NCBI RefSeq assembly: GCF_022539505.1
Contig: NC_061510.1
Location: forward strand, 279,990,715-280,054,714
DNA from: Lolium rigidum
Taxonomy: Eukaryota; Streptophyta; Magnoliopsida; Poales; Poaceae
Length of the DNA stretch: 64,000 nt
Direction of reading: 5' to 3'
The notes under the pieces were generated by a model, which saw only the letters and a program-made list of their open reading frames with translations, was not told the DNA's origin and did not search any database. Below, in pieces: positions 12,101-23,860 of this stretch. Positions within the stretch are counted from its first letter, which is position 1. Each line of letters begins with the position of its first letter. Both the position numbers and the translations under genes were made by a program.

Positions 12101-12210
12101 TCAACCTCAATTGAAGAGAACCCCACTGATCCACCGACATATGTCAGCTCTTTTCCATCATTCAAAAAGGAACCGCCCCAATGAAATCTCACCAGAACAA
12201 ACTCGCCCAT
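9123..12210 (-). CDS. MURA-like Mutator transposase, two coding exons
   Basis: Catalyses excision and insertion of Mutator-type elements, acting in the nucleus. The main exon (12210-9349, ATG at MGEFVLVRFHW) shows in order: an N-terminal region resembling the PB1-like domain of plant MULE proteins; an acidic linker with DESEEDDEDYLP; a MuDR-type DNA-binding region (about residues 290-400); a DDE nuclease with IGLDGCFFKG, VIISDQQKGI and CESFNHW; a SWIM zinc finger (CSCGYWELSGLPCCHA); and a CCHC knuckle (CSKCKGIGHNKRKC). The tail has a duplicated GGTGSQGVTGDSSG block. A GT-AG intron (9348-9273) joins in phase to a second exon (9272-9123), giving about 1003 residues. A 5'UTR intron is likely: donor near 12292, acceptor TTTTGTAG just before 12226. 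No stops or frameshifts seen. Confidence 0.88.
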
Positions 12211-12735
12211 CTCTAGAATCCTACAAAACATGACAACAAAACTGAATTGACGATTCCCAACTAAACTAGCGAGAATGCTGCTTGGATATGGAACTCACCG
12301 AGGACTGTTGTGGATTGGATCCACTGAATCTCGCCTTCGCTAGGGTTCTTCCCAGCGAGAGAAAAAGAATAGAGAAGCTAGGCAAACTGACTCGAGAGCA
12401 TGGGATTGATTCGCACAAATCCAGCCGGCCCAGGTTTCTGTTTGATTACGTTCCTTTTTTGAGGGAACTGTTTGATTACGTTCCTTTTTTGAGGGAACTG
12501 TTTGATTACGTTCTTAATAGACATCAAAGGTATGATGGCATTTTAGATGACGTGTTGGGTTAGCAGAATAAACCGGTGACATGGCATGATCGGTTCCTGA
12601 AAACCAGGTTTCACAGCTGCAAGGATCAATGTTGAACGGGTTAACGACATAAGGGGCCAAAGCTGGACCTTGTGAAAGTTAAGGGTTCCTTTTGGACTTC
12701 CGCGAAAGTTAAGGGGCTAAATATGGACTTTTTCC

Positions 12736-13659
12736 TTTATATTAAGGGATGTTGTTAGACAATGTAATAGGGTTTTTTTTCTTTTATACCGTATACCATA
12801 TGTATGTGTATGGATACCGGACTCATATATTTTCTTTGTGCCGATTTGGCCTGTAGTAACATGCAACCAATGCTATGTCACTCGTCCTTCAAGTCTAGAA
12901 CTTGAATATGGATTAGTGCCCCTAATCACGGCTGTCAGCCTGCTTTGGGAAACATGCAAAACTCTCGGAAAGCACGTGATCAAAACCCTTTTCTCTGACT
13001 TGGACACAATGGTGGCTTTATCACATCGCTAAGGGCATGTACATTGCAGAGGCGCTTAGATAGACGCTTGAGAGTAAAAAATACTGATTTTAATGCATTG
13101 CATCTGTACGAGAGCCCCTTTATCCAACGCAAACTTCAGTTCTAGACGCTAAGCATTTTTTGCCGGTGCCTGCCGCTGAGTACAAATTCTCTGCGGGAAA
13201 GGAAAAGAGGCAAAACACCGACGCTTGGTTTTGCAGCGACGCAGGCCTAATCCCAGTATCGAACGGGGCATCGGCTCTTACCGTCCACATTGTACCTGCT
13301 CTAAGGGCGGGGCAGGCAATGAGCCTTGGCCAAGACAAGTGAAACACCCAAAGACGAAAGAATGTTTGCGTGTACGCGTGTGTTGCTTTTCCGGTGCCTC
13401 GTATTCTTAGCTTACAAAGTCTAGTTCATGGTACGCACGTACCAAGCACGACACTCTTGATTTACTCCTGTCCCTTTGGTCCATTCATTGATTTACTCCC
13501 GTCTTTTGGACCTTTATCTATTTTGCTTACGGGCCATGGCTGAGAAATGGAAACAGAAGCAGGGGTTGCGTCGTCGCATGCACGGTATGCATGAAAGAAT
13601 ATGGTTCCCTACTCGGTCGGAATTTATATAAGTGCTCAATGCAGCAATGCATTCATCTT
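12736..13659 (+). repeat. 924-bp direct repeat, copy 2 (right of MULE)
   Basis: Begins TTTATATTAAGGG directly after the MULE's right terminus and matches 6999-7922 base for base apart from three substitutions. After 13659 the sequence diverges from copy 1, because copy 1 runs into the MULE there. The continuation (CAACCACCGGTGGCC, then GGTGCATTGCG near 13740) matches other copies of the dispersed low-copy unit, so copy 2 is joined to the original downstream flank. Confidence 0.9.
13033..13301. mobile_element. Tourist-like MITE, copy 2
   Basis: Second copy of the MITE at 7296-7564, duplicated with its surroundings rather than inserted independently. It shares the same flanking TAA (13030-13032 and 13302-13304). 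Confidence 0.7.
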
Positions 13660-15394
13660 GTTGTACCTTGGCTAGAAGCGGTCTGACAGCCGCAACCACC
13701 GGTGGCCGGTAATATATTACGTCAATCGACCATGAGAGGTGCATTGCGAAATGGCAATCTTGTATTGTCCATCTAAATTTATTTGGTGGGTTATCTGTTT
13801 AAAACGTTTAACCATTTTTTTTTATTGTTAGACATGCACTAATAACTTATAAGAGAGATTCTTGTGTCTAAGAAATCTGATGAACAACACTATTTGAGAT
13901 TCACATAACGCCCAAAAGATAACCCTAATATGGCACAAATTTTTAGTGGAAAAAAATAAACTTACCATCTCTGCTGGTTCTCTTGGAAGTTACTACTTAC
14001 ATTACAACCCGCTCAATAACACACATTTTCTCTCTCAATAACGTAGCTATACAGAGAGCAAGGTTTGCAGCTTCGAGAATAGCAAAAAATTAGCGCAAAA
14101 TATAACCCTAATATGGCACAAATTTTAATGAGAGAGTCAATTACAACTTGTTACTCAAGTTGGTTGCATTTGAAACTTTGAGGCTATCGAGCCGTTAGAG
14201 GAGCCTCCAGGCGACTCGCTGGGTGACTCCTTTTGCGACCACAATGGCGACGTGTGCGACCTCGTTGTAGGCATCAGAGAGCGGATCCAAGAACGGTTCT
14301 AGGAGCCCTCGTCGTCCGATGAGGACGATGCATCCTCGCTAGGGCTCTCATCGCATTTGATAAGGTATGAGTTTTCTATGTCACCGAGCTTTGTTTGCGA
14401 TGGTAAGTCGAGATATAATAAGAGGATCGAGAAGAGACTGCACCAATGACGTGCGACGGTAGAACATATTTGGATGACTGACCATATAGATCAAACAAAT
14501 TTGCACAACAAAAATAAGTGTGTTTGATGCTCTCTCATCACGGTGACAAAAGACACCATTTGTACGACCATGCTAATTATGTTTTGCAAGGTTGTCTTCA
14601 GTGAGTATTACACCTATACGAAGATACCATGAAACATTTTAGTGTTTAGCGAAATCTTCATTTTGTAATTATTTTTGTTATTATCAACCAACACGTATAT
14701 TGTTCGATCACTGGTCCAATAATTATCCACGAGTAGTTACGAAGATATGACAGTCATAAGTAGGCTATTAATGAAAGAAAGAACCACCGAATCGATGGTC
14801 CGATGTTCCTTTTTTTGTTTGAAATTTCTAGCACGTCTTTCTATTTTTCATCCGTATATTGCTCTATAATAAATCTTAACAAATTCTACTACTTCCTACT
14901 CCAGTTTGCACAATGTCAACGGCATATAGACAGTGATGAACTGCCGCAATTACATAACGGAAATAATCAGTTGATGGTGGGTTGGTCGATCAAGTATCGG
15001 AATTATCAAGATTTACTGACCGATGATTCCTTTCATGATGACGCGATGGAGTAATTGTATTACCTGATGGGAAATTAAGGACTGTTGTGATCCTTTTGAG
15101 CAATTGGATTGAATCTGAAAAGAAAGACTGTTTGGTCTTTCGGTTCGTGAGCGAGGAGGGGCCATCTATTTGTTATATTTTTGTCAGACGAGCCAACCGA
15201 TCCGGGTGATCAGGAGACTGACGGACGAGACTTCACGACATTTGGTGTACTGCTGGAGTCCAATTCGCCAACGGATGGGCTGATCGGGAGATATGAGGCT
15301 GCTGTCCCATGGAGATAGAGGGGAGCCCTGTGCGGTCGAGCAGGTGAAACAAGTTCATCGGCGCCAAAGTGTAGCCAGTACTTCCTCCACTTCA
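13660..15394. other. Low-copy intergenic stretch without a convincing gene
   Basis: AT-rich DNA. The only coding-like part is 14180-14370 on the plus strand: an acidic reading (EPSSSDEDDASS) with one internal TAG, followed by a GTATGAG that could be a splice donor. It resembles acidic N-termini of Harbinger-type genes but is too short to assign. Nothing else is recognisable. Confidence 0.35.
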
Positions 15395-16850
15395 GGCCTC
15401 GTTCGATAGTCTGGGTTTCAAAGGCCTCCACTTCACGGTCCTGAGCCGACATCAATGAAGGGCCGCGAGTAGTGGCGGTAGTAAGCCATACGCGCGCACA
15501 TAGATATTGCTTTCCCGGTGCCACCTAGTACCATATCTGAAGTCAAGTTCGTGATTCATAGTATGCACGTACAGTGTTCACTCTCTCCTTTACATACTTT
15601 TCTTATGGAACAAGAAAATGTGAGAAATGCAAGCAGACAATCCTTAGGTGTACAAGAAAATGTGAGAAATGCCCGATTCAGCTAGCTACCTGGCAGAGTT
15701 TGTAGGACAACTCATTATTGTTGTACTATCTCTTTTCTAGTATCGTCCAACATCCAGAACGTGTTGGTGATATGTTTCGGTCAATCAGTGGGATGGTGCA
15801 TTGCGAGATTGGGACCTCCCACTGCTTTTTTCTAGGGTAAATGGAATAAGCTCTGCCTTTTCACTACATAAATAAAAGCATCTCTGGCAGGTACCTGATC
15901 CGGTGAACCTCATAATGTGGATGGATTAACTACTCCAGCAATGTCAGCAACAGAAATAAAAATTTCAGAACACATACCGGAAAGAAGAATCGTAAACATG
16001 ATTACAATAATTTTGGCGCCAGATTTTTAAACAAGTGCATCAAATCCACTAGATTTTCAATTATTTTGCAAAAGATGAACTAAATACAAAGTTCTTCAAA
16101 CACTACACTAAGCTAGACCAGGGTTTGTACTACTTCACCGGGACTTGGGGGCGATGTGAAGGCGGCAGATCTTGGCGAAGGGGTCCCCATCGTCGGTGCC
16201 CTCATCAGAGAGGTAGGTCTCATCGTTGGAGTAGTCGACGACGATGGAGCCGTGCCGCGCTATCTCCGACCCAATGGACGCCCAGTTAGTTTGGCGCATG
16301 CTGCGCTCCTCCTCCTCCTCGTGGGCCATGCCGATGTAGCGCGCCTCCCACGTGGCTTCGTCCTCCTCCTCGTCGCTGCGCGCGCCGCTGCCAACGGCCC
16401 CGCCTCGTCGTCATGCACAAGCGGAAGAATGTCATTCCACGCAGGAGAGCGTGGTGACGCGCTTGCTTGGAGATGCGAGCGGCGCGCTCGGCGAGCATCT
16501 TCGGCGCTCGCCTCATTAACGCAGAACTGCGGCCGCTCGTCAGATTAATCCAGCTACCACGAGCAAAATTGGGCGGCATCATCGGTACCATAGGTGGAGC
16601 GGACGTAGGAGGCGAGGATGCGGATTTACCCCATCCGAACCCTCACATCAGCCTTGAATAGGGACTTCGCGTGCCGGGTATGGTATCCCGCATTGAAAAT
16701 CATGATGTGGGCCGTGGTGCGCGTATGTTCTTGCCATGTTTGACCCACTACCGTATAAAATCGCGATGCAAAAAGGTTAGGTATCTGCTAGAGATGTTCT
16801 AAGAGGAAACTACAAAAGAACATGTATTACAAAAAAGACAGCAACACTAC
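15395..16850. repeat. Segmental duplication unit A
   Basis: Aligns by eye with 23890-25582 (unit B) from TTCCACTTCAGGCCTCGTTCGA through the Harbinger-type insertion to AAAAAAGACAGCAAC. Numerous substitutions and small indels show it is an old duplication. B has an additional Stowaway MITE. The 15500-15810 part is also a member of the dispersed unit family. Confidence 0.8.
15876..16799 (-). mobile_element. Non-autonomous PIF/Harbinger-type element in unit A
   Basis: Flanked by TAA (15873-15875 and 16800-16802). Ends AAGCATCTCTGGCAG and, on the minus strand, GAACATCTCTAGCAG form inverted repeats of the GAGCATCTCTAGC type. On the minus strand a GC-rich block (16600-16140) reads as broken coding sequence: MPPNFARGSWINLT, then a second frame with SIGSEIARHGSIVVDYSNDE. 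The matching piece in unit B keeps a longer frame. No transposase motif is visible. Confidence 0.55.
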
Positions 16851-18093
16851 CGAGAGAAGGACTGGAAATACAGGACATCGGCAGGATTCGAGAGAGCACA
16901 TGACACGCTGAAAGAATACAAAATCTAGTCAAAGTGTTGCCATTGTGCAAAATCAATAGCACCTATGCCACGATGGCCCACCACACACTCAAACACTTTG
17001 TAGCTACGGTCACACCAATAACACGCCACAATAAAACCATCATGAAGGAAATCACCTAGAATCTTGCACGTGTCAACACTACATGAAAATCTGTGACACC
17101 CCAAAAGTACTACATAGCCCCAGAAGGTACACAGAAAAGAATCACAGGAAATCAAACCACCAAAGAACACATATGTTAGCTCAAGGTTAATCTAAATAAA
17201 AAGTTCAAAATTTTGAGAAAAAAGGAAGTTGTTCACCTTTAGTATAGTACTTATAACAATAGAATTTTTCAAAATTGGACGCAAAGCTTTTAACTTATGA
17301 TTAAGTGCCTCCATATTGCAAAAAAAAGTGCCTCCATATTGCAGGTTTCGTGCAGGTGAGAATAATTTTGTTTTATTAACACTCTTGAGTTATTTTGGCA
17401 ATAACCAAACCAGCAACAACGGCATGTTGTCGGGCCAGGCGGTTAACTTTGCAAAATCGATGATGCAGGCATGCGATGATGCTGTTAGAAAGAAGGACAA
17501 ACTTGCGGACGCCATCGACAGGAAGTTCACCAAGAAGATGGCGTTTCATGACAAGAGGAAAAACATGATGATGCATTGGACGATCTACTCAACAACATTG
17601 AGGAGTATCAGGTGTTGATGCTCACCATAGTCGGAGAGACATGCCAAACTAGATCATGTAGATATTGCAATACCTACATGAGGTTGGGTACACGTACGAT
17701 AAAGGGGAAGAAGATCACGTTCTCTTAATAATGGAACAACAACCAACCATCAGTAGACACACGGCCATTCTAAATGGTAGGACATTCTGTATGGCCTAAA
17801 GTATCCAATAAAGATCAACCCGTTGCAACGTAGGCCGAATTGTTGGCAAACTGAATGTGTTGAGCAAGGGCTTGATGCCAATGACGGTGCACGGCAAGGC
17901 AAGAAGGCAACGAGAAAGGTACACGGCAAGGGAAACAACTCAATGAAAGAAAACAAGGAAGTGATTAATCATGAACCGAACATGACATATCCTGCCGGGA
18001 CAGACACTGCACTGACTAAAAATTAGTGGAAAAATGAATTTCTCAAACTTCACATGTACTTCACTTATATGTACATAATTTTTTTCAGTGTGA
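16851..18093. other. Low-copy intergenic DNA with a short coding-like fragment
   Basis: Mostly AT-rich. At 17423-17620 (plus) a lysine-rich reading contains NFAKSMMQACDDAVRKKDKL and may be part of a transposon-encoded or cellular protein. It has no start context and breaks after about 65 residues. Two short hairpin-like repeats of AAAGTGCCTCCATATTGCA occur at 17305-17345. Nothing else is supported. Confidence 0.3.
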
Positions 18094-18270
18094 GTCGACG
18101 TTTCGAGCGAGACACCTGTCTTCACTTTGTCAATCTCAAGACTCGCCAGCTCAGTTTTTTCAATGGTGCTCGAGGGGTAAGTTGCGCATGCATTCATTCA
18201 AAAACAAAAAGGTGAGTATATATACATATACGTGAGCGTCTATATCTGTATAGCGTTTCCAGAAAAATGT
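18094..18270 (+). mobile_element. tRNA-derived SINE body, truncated
   Basis: Shares the characteristic body of the fuller SINE at 25926-26211: TTTGTCAATCTCAAGACTCG, a GGTGCTC..AGGGGTA motif, and a GTGAGTATATATACATATACG tract. The tRNA-like head is not visible here. Confidence 0.5.
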
Positions 18271-18314
18271 AGATAGCATCGATGTTTTCGAAGATAAACT
18301 AATATTTTTTCACT

Positions 18315-18344
18315 TTCGGTGCAACGCACGGGCATGTATCCTAG
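18315..18344 (+). mobile_element. Possible Helitron 3' terminus
   Basis: A short hairpin GTGC-AAC-GCAC (about 18320-18330), then 11 nt, then CTAG followed by T, matching the Helitron rule of a hairpin about 10-12 nt before a CTRR end inserted between A and T. The GCAACGCACGGGCAT sequence is common at such ends in grasses. The 5' terminus was not located. Confidence 0.4.
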
Positions 18345-18504
18345 TCTTTATAGAAGAAGAGAGCTCTAAGAAAATAACCGCGCGCAAAATACGAGGGGAA
18401 CCCAACCACCAAGACAGCTCAGCTAATACAAACCACTCCACAAAAAGACTGCAACTGGGCACAGACAGCTCGCCAGCTCAGCCTGGCGATTTTTCCATGT
18501 CCAC

Positions 18505-18641
18505 TGTAGAAGAGATATTGGAGATTGCACAGCATCAATAGGGCCGGCTGCTCATGTATATATAGGCGGACACATGTACAATTACAGGTACAACCCTGAG
18601 AAAACACGGGGACCTATACCTATACAATATGTTACTCAACA
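18505..18641 (-). repeat. Copia 3' LTR
   Basis: 137 bp, TGTTGAGTAACA...CTTCTACA on the minus strand, with a TATA-like TATATATA segment and TSD TCCAC at its outer edge. The last codons of pol and the stop (18636-18638) lie inside it. Confidence 0.93.
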
Positions 18642-21600
18642 CCCCCCCGCAGTCGAAGGGTCGGCACCGACACATAGACTGGAGCGAAACTCCGGAAAGG
18701 TCGTAGACGGCAATCCCTTCGTCATGATATCGGCAAACTGCTGAGAGGTCGGTACGTGAAGAACTCGAACACGACCGAGGGCAACTTGCTCACGAACGAA
18801 GTGAATGTCCAACTCAATGTGCTTGGTGCGCCGATGATGAACGGGGTTGGCGGAGAGATAGACGGCCGACACGTTGTCGCAGAAGACCACCGTAGCCTTG
18901 TCAACGGGACAAGAGAGCTCAGACAGAAGCTGGCGAAGCCACGTGCACTCAGCCACAGCGTTGGCCACAGCGCGGTACTCGGCCTCAGCACTGGAGCGAG
19001 ACACAGTGGGCTGCCTCTTGGAGGACCAAGAGACGAGCGACGAGCCGAGGTAGACGCAGTAACCGCTGGTGGAGCGCCGCGTGTCCGGGCATCCCACCCA
19101 GTCCGCATCCGAGTAGGCGACGAGGTCGGTCGACGTCGAGGGCGAAGCGTGCAACGACAAGCCGTAGCCCATGGTGCCACAGACGTAGCGGAGAATCCGC
19201 TTCACCGCGGCCCAATGAGCATCTCGAGGAGCGTGCATGTGTAAGCACACCTGCTGCACAGCGTACTGGAGCTCCGGGCGCGTCAACGTCAAGTACTGAA
19301 GGGCACCGACGATGGAGCGGTAGAATGGCGCGTCGGACGCCAACGACCCATCACTGGCAGAGAGCTTGGCCTTCGTGTCGACAGGAGTAGGTGCGGGGTT
19401 GCAGTTGAGCATCCCGGCACGCTCGAGGAGCTCGTGAGCATACTTCCGCTGATGAAGGAAGAACCCATCCGCACGCCGGACAACCTCGATGCCGAGGAAG
19501 TAGTGGAGCGGGTCAAGGTCCTTCAACGCAAACTCAGCGCGAAGACTGTCGGTGAGCTGTCGAAGAAGTCCAGCAGTGGAGGCCGTCAGGATGATGTCGT
19601 CGACGTACAGCAGTAGATAGGCCATGTCGTGGCCGGTCCGGTAGACGAACAGCGACGCATCCGAACGTGTGGAGCGGAAACCAAGCTGATGTAGGAAGCC
19701 GGCGATGCGCTGGTACCAGGCACGGGGCGCCTGCTTCAGTCCATACAGGGACCGAGAGAGCAAGCAAACGTCATCGGGGCGCTCGGAGTCGACGAAGCCG
19801 ATGGGCTGCTGACAGTACACCTGTTCCTGCAGATGGACATTAAGGAAGGCGTTGGAGACGTCCATCTGATGCACTGGCCAGGCACGAGACGCGGCGAGGT
19901 GCAACACTGTACGGATCGTGCCCGGTTTGACAACCGGGGCAAACGTATCCGTGAAGTCGACGCCAGCGCGCTGCCGAAAGCCGCGCACAACCCAGCGCGC
20001 CTTGTAGCGCTCGAGAGTACCGTCGGAGCCGAGCTTGTGCTTGAAGACCCATTTGCCGGTGATGACGTTGGCGCGAGGGGGCCGGGGAACAAGCTCCCAG
20101 GTCCGATTACGCTGCAGCGCGTCGTATTCCTCCTGCATGGCGGCACGCCAATGCGGGTCGCGTAAGGCAGCGCGAGCCGAGGTGGGCACTGGCGAAGGAG
20201 CGGTCGCCGGGCTGGCGGCGACGGAGGAGCCGGTCGGACCGGGCGGCAGACCGGGTGGGCCGGTCCCTGGCCCGGTTGGCCGGTCACCAACCGGCCGCCA
20301 ACCGGAGCTGGGCGGCGCGCCGGGCGGCAGGCCGGGTCGGCCGGCAGGAGGGCCGGTCGGCGCGGGCGGAAGACCGAGTGACCCGGCCGGGGAACCGGTC
20401 GGACCGGGTGCGGGGCCGGGTCTGCTGGTGAAGGGGGCGCCGCCGTCGTGCGGCAATAGACTGTTGCCGCTGGCCCAGAAGGCAGATGGAGACGCCGCGC
20501 GGACATACCGGTCGGCGGGGTAGCGTGTAAGCGGCCGTCGCACGCCCGCACGTGCGCGGGTGAGCATGGGCGCAGGGGCCGCAGCGACGGGTGGCGAGGC
20601 GGACGGCGAGGCGCCCGACGAGGCAGCTGACGAAGCGCCCGAGGTCGAAGGGGACGCCGCAGGCGACGGGGGCGCCGGGGACGCCACGGGCGTCGCGGGC
20701 GACGGGGACGCCGGGGTCGCCATGGGCGACGGAGGCGCCACGGGCGACGGGGGCGCCGAGGGCGCCGCGGGCGACGGGGCGCCGGGGACGGGGCGCCGAG
20801 GGCGCCGCGGGCGACGGGGCGCCCGGGCGCCGAAGGCGACGGAGACGCCGAGGGACCAGACGGGGCCGGCGCAGAGGGGGCCGCCGTGGTCAGTCGCGGG
20901 CGCGCGGCCGCAGGAGGGCCAGCGGGCGCCGGGGGCGTCGTCGGAGGTGTCGCCAGAAGTCCCTGCTGAAACGGAAAAACCAACTCGTCAAAGTACACGT
21001 GCCGGGAAGTGATGACACGATGGGAGACCGGGTCGTAACAGCGGTAGCCCTTGGTGTTGGCGGGGTAGCCGAGAAACACACAGGGGAGAGAGCGCGGCGC
21101 AAGCTTATGCGCGGCGGTGGCAGCAGTGTTAGGATAACACCGGCAGCCGAAGATGCGAAGGTCATCGTAGGCAGGCGGCACACCATAGAGGAGCTGATGT
21201 GGCGTGTAGGACCAACGCACACGACACGGGCGGATGTTGACGAGGAGAGTCGCCGTGGCGAGGGCATCCGGCCAGAATCGTGGGGGCATGGAGGCGTGGA
21301 ACAGAAGGGTGCGGACGTAGTCGTTGAGGGTACGAAGCATCCGTTCGGCACGACCGTTCTGTGAAGAGGTGTATGGACACGTGAGGCGAAAGACGGCGCC
21401 GTGGGTGGCGAGGAGGGAGCGAATGGTGATGTTGTCGAACTCCTTGCCGTTGTCGGTTTGGAGGGCGTGGATGGGGCGACCGAACTGAGTGAAGATGAAG
21501 GCGAAGAAGGCGGTGAGGGTGGTGGCAACATCGGATTTACGGTGAAGAGGAAAAGTCCATACAAAATGCGAGTAATCATCAAGAATCACAAGATAGTAAT

Positions 21601-23485
21601 TATAACCAGAGTTACTCGCAAGCCGGCGAGGTCCAAACATCACTATGAATAAGTTGAAAAGGAAAAGACGCGACTGTGGAGGAGGAACTAAACGGAAGGC
21701 GAACATGTTTGCCTAGACGACATGCTTCACAAGAGTGAGTATCCGTTTTATTACAAGTAAAGGAAAAGCCTTGCATTATTTGACGCAGAGCGGCGTAGCT
21801 AGGATGTCCAAGGCGGGCATGCCAAAGGTCGACACCGGCGGAGAGGGCGAGTGGACGGCCGGTGGTGGTGGAGGCCGCGCCAACGGGGTAGAGATCGTCG
21901 GGGCTGTCACATCGGTGGAGGAGCATCCGGGTACGACCATCCTTGACGAGAGAAACCAAAAGCGTCAAATTCCACAGATCACAGGGTTATCACGACAGAA
22001 AGACTTAACAGAAACAAGGTTTTTAATCAAGTCAGGAGAAACAAGGACGTTATGAAGAGAGAGAGGAGTGGAGGTGGAAGGAAAAGACACAGAACCAGTG
22101 TGAGTGATGGGAAGAGCATGACCGTTGCCAACGATTATGCGGGAGGAAGTGGAAGAGGGTGTAGAAAAGGAGAGGTTACCGGGGTGCGCCGCCATATGCG
22201 CAGAAGCGCCGGTGTCCATGAACCAGTCGCCACCGCCACCATACGCGCCAGCGGAGGGGGCGCTCTGGAGGGCGGTCAGGAGCGCGGGATCCCACGGAGT
22301 CGCGCCCGGGTGGGCGGCGTAGGCCGGGGCAGGCTGGGGCGCCGCGTAGAACGCCTGGTGGGTGGCTGGACGCGGCCCCATGATGCCCGGGTAGGGGGCG
22401 CGCGGCACGGGCATGGAGTAGGCGTGAACAACCCCGGTCCACGGATTGTGACCGGCGGTCCACGGCGGAGGGGCGGTGTGCTGAGATGGACGGGGCGCAG
22501 AAGCAGGGGCACCAGCGTTACCACCATTGCCGCCACCGCCACGGCGACGACGGCCGCGGCGACCACCGCCGGAAGGGGCCGCCTGCCCGGTCCAGGGGCC
22601 GGTCTGACCGGCTGGGGCGCCGGCATGGCCGGTCCAGGGCCCGGTCTGGCCGGCCGGCTGACCGTGCGTGCCGGTCCAGGGGCCGGTCTGGCTGGCCTGG
22701 TGACCGGCTGCAGGGAAGCCCGGCGGCGGACCCGAGGGGCGAGGTGCGGGCGCGCGGGGCGCAGGAGCCGAAGCGCCACGGGAGAAGCCGGCGACGAAGG
22801 CGGTGTGAGCCGCCCGAGCCCGGAGATGCTTGAGGCGGCGCTCCTCGAGGCGCAGGTAGGCCACGGCCTGCTCGAAGGTGGGCGTGGCGAGGAGCGTGAG
22901 GTTGGAGGTGGCATTGCTGAGATCCTCGCCGAGACCCGCCGATAGGGTGGAGAGCATGATCTTGTCATCGATCGGAAACTCCAAGTCGCGGAGCTCGTCG
23001 GAGAGGCTCTTCAGCTTGAGGGCGTAGTCATCGAGGGACATGTCGTTCTGATGGGTGCCGAAGAACTCTTGCTGGAGGAAGGTGACCCGCTGGATTTTGT
23101 TGTCGGTGAAGAGGCCGGTGATCTTAACCCAGACCGTGTGGGCGGAGTCGCCGTCGCGGACGACGGTGCGAAAGATGTCGTTGGAGATGGTCTGGTAAAA
23201 CTAGCGGATGATGGTGGCGTCGATGGCGAGCCACTCGGGGTCGTGCGGCATGGCGAGGAGGTCGATGGTGCCGTCGACGTGATCGAGGAGATCATACTCG
23301 CGGAAGAGGAGCCCGAAGTACGTCTTCCACGGGAAGAAGTTGGCAGCGGTGGTGGAGAGCTTCACCGGCACGCGCTCGGCGATGGGGATGTCGCGGATGA
23401 CGGCGACGGAGGGGCCGGCGAAGGGGTTGCTGCTGCCGGAGCTTGAAGAGTTGAAGCCGGAGCCGGAGGAGTCGAAGCGATCCAT
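18636..23485 (-). pseudogene. Copia gag-pol polyprotein, lightly broken
   Basis: Reads from ATG at 23485. Gag lacks a CCHC knuckle but has a Gly/Arg-rich end and about three QTGPWTG repeats (near 22570-22690). Then come protease (WFMDTGASAHMAA, near 22220), the GAG-pre-integrase motif (HARLGHPSYAAL, near 21830), an integrase core, a Pro/Ala-rich low-complexity linker (20.5-20.95 kb), RT (YLLLYVDDIILTAS near 19620) and RNase H (SDADWVGCPDTRRSTSGY near 19110). One in-frame TAG sits at the end of the first gag segment (near 23203), where a Trp would fit. Single-base insertions break the frame near 21970, 21948 and 21620, and another shift lies in the GC-rich linker. Everything else is well conserved, so the breaks may partly be sequence errors. 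Confidence 0.88.
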
Positions 23486-23723
23486 GGCGGAAGCGGAAGT
23501 GGTGGTAGGCGGCTAGGGCTAGGGTGGGGTGGCGGAAGCGGAGGAGATGGCCGGCGGCGCCCGAGAGTGAGGGAGGGGCGGCGGCTAGGGTTGGGTGGGG
23601 AGGGGCCGGCGGCGCCCTAGGAGGGAGAGGGGCGGCGGCTAGGGTTGGAGGAGGAGGAGCCGGCGGCGCCCTAGGAGGGAGGAGGCGGCGGCTAGGTCAG
23701 GACCCGAAGGGTCTCTGATACCA

Positions 23724-23860
23724 TGTAGAAGAGATATTGGAGATTGCACAGCACCAATAGGGCCGGCTGCTCATGTATATATAGGCGGACACATGTACAA
23801 TTACAGGTACAACCCTAAGAAAACACGGGGACCTATACCTATACAATATGTTACTCAACA
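23724..23860 (-). repeat. Copia 5' LTR
   Basis: 137 bp, partner of 18505-18641. It is followed on the minus strand by the Met-tRNA primer site. Confidence 0.93.

Larger units (their letters stand above)
7926..12735 (-). mobile_element. Mutator-like element (MULE) with MURA-type transposase
   Basis: The two ends are long imperfect inverted repeats: left about 7926-8068, right about 12559-12735, both containing the stretch around CCGTTCAACGTTGATCCTTGCAGC. The right TIR extends about 33 bp further outward (to GGAAAAAGTCC on the minus strand) than the left, so the left tip is truncated. The interior holds the transposase (9123-12210, minus) and a GC-rich block at 8150-8700. Instead of a 9-bp TSD, 924-bp direct repeats flank it. 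A 30-bp unit (GTTTGATTACGTTCC core) is tandemly repeated at 12437-12512 near the right TIR. Confidence 0.9.
18505..23860 (-). mobile_element. Complete Copia LTR retrotransposon with 137-bp LTRs
   Basis: LTRs at 18505-18641 and 23724-23860 differ at two positions that I can see and are flanked by the 5-bp duplication TCCAC (18500-18504 and 23861-23865). On the minus strand the 5' LTR is followed by TGGTATCAGA, the initiator-Met tRNA primer site (23723 downward). A pure G tract (CCCCCCC on plus, 18642-18648) precedes the 3' LTR. Very short LTRs fit Copia lineages such as Ale, an inference. The near-identical LTRs indicate a recent insertion. Confidence 0.95.

Noticed and set aside
6999..13659. 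924-bp repeats as LTRs of one retrotransposon
   Set aside because: Both copies include the Copia polypurine tract upstream of the LTR start, and the DNA between them is a TIR-bounded Mutator element.
20560..22950. Long Ala/Gly/Arg-rich ORFs on the plus strand and in alternate frames over the Copia element
   Set aside because: They are shadows of a very GC-rich coding region; the minus frame carries all recognisable Copia domains.
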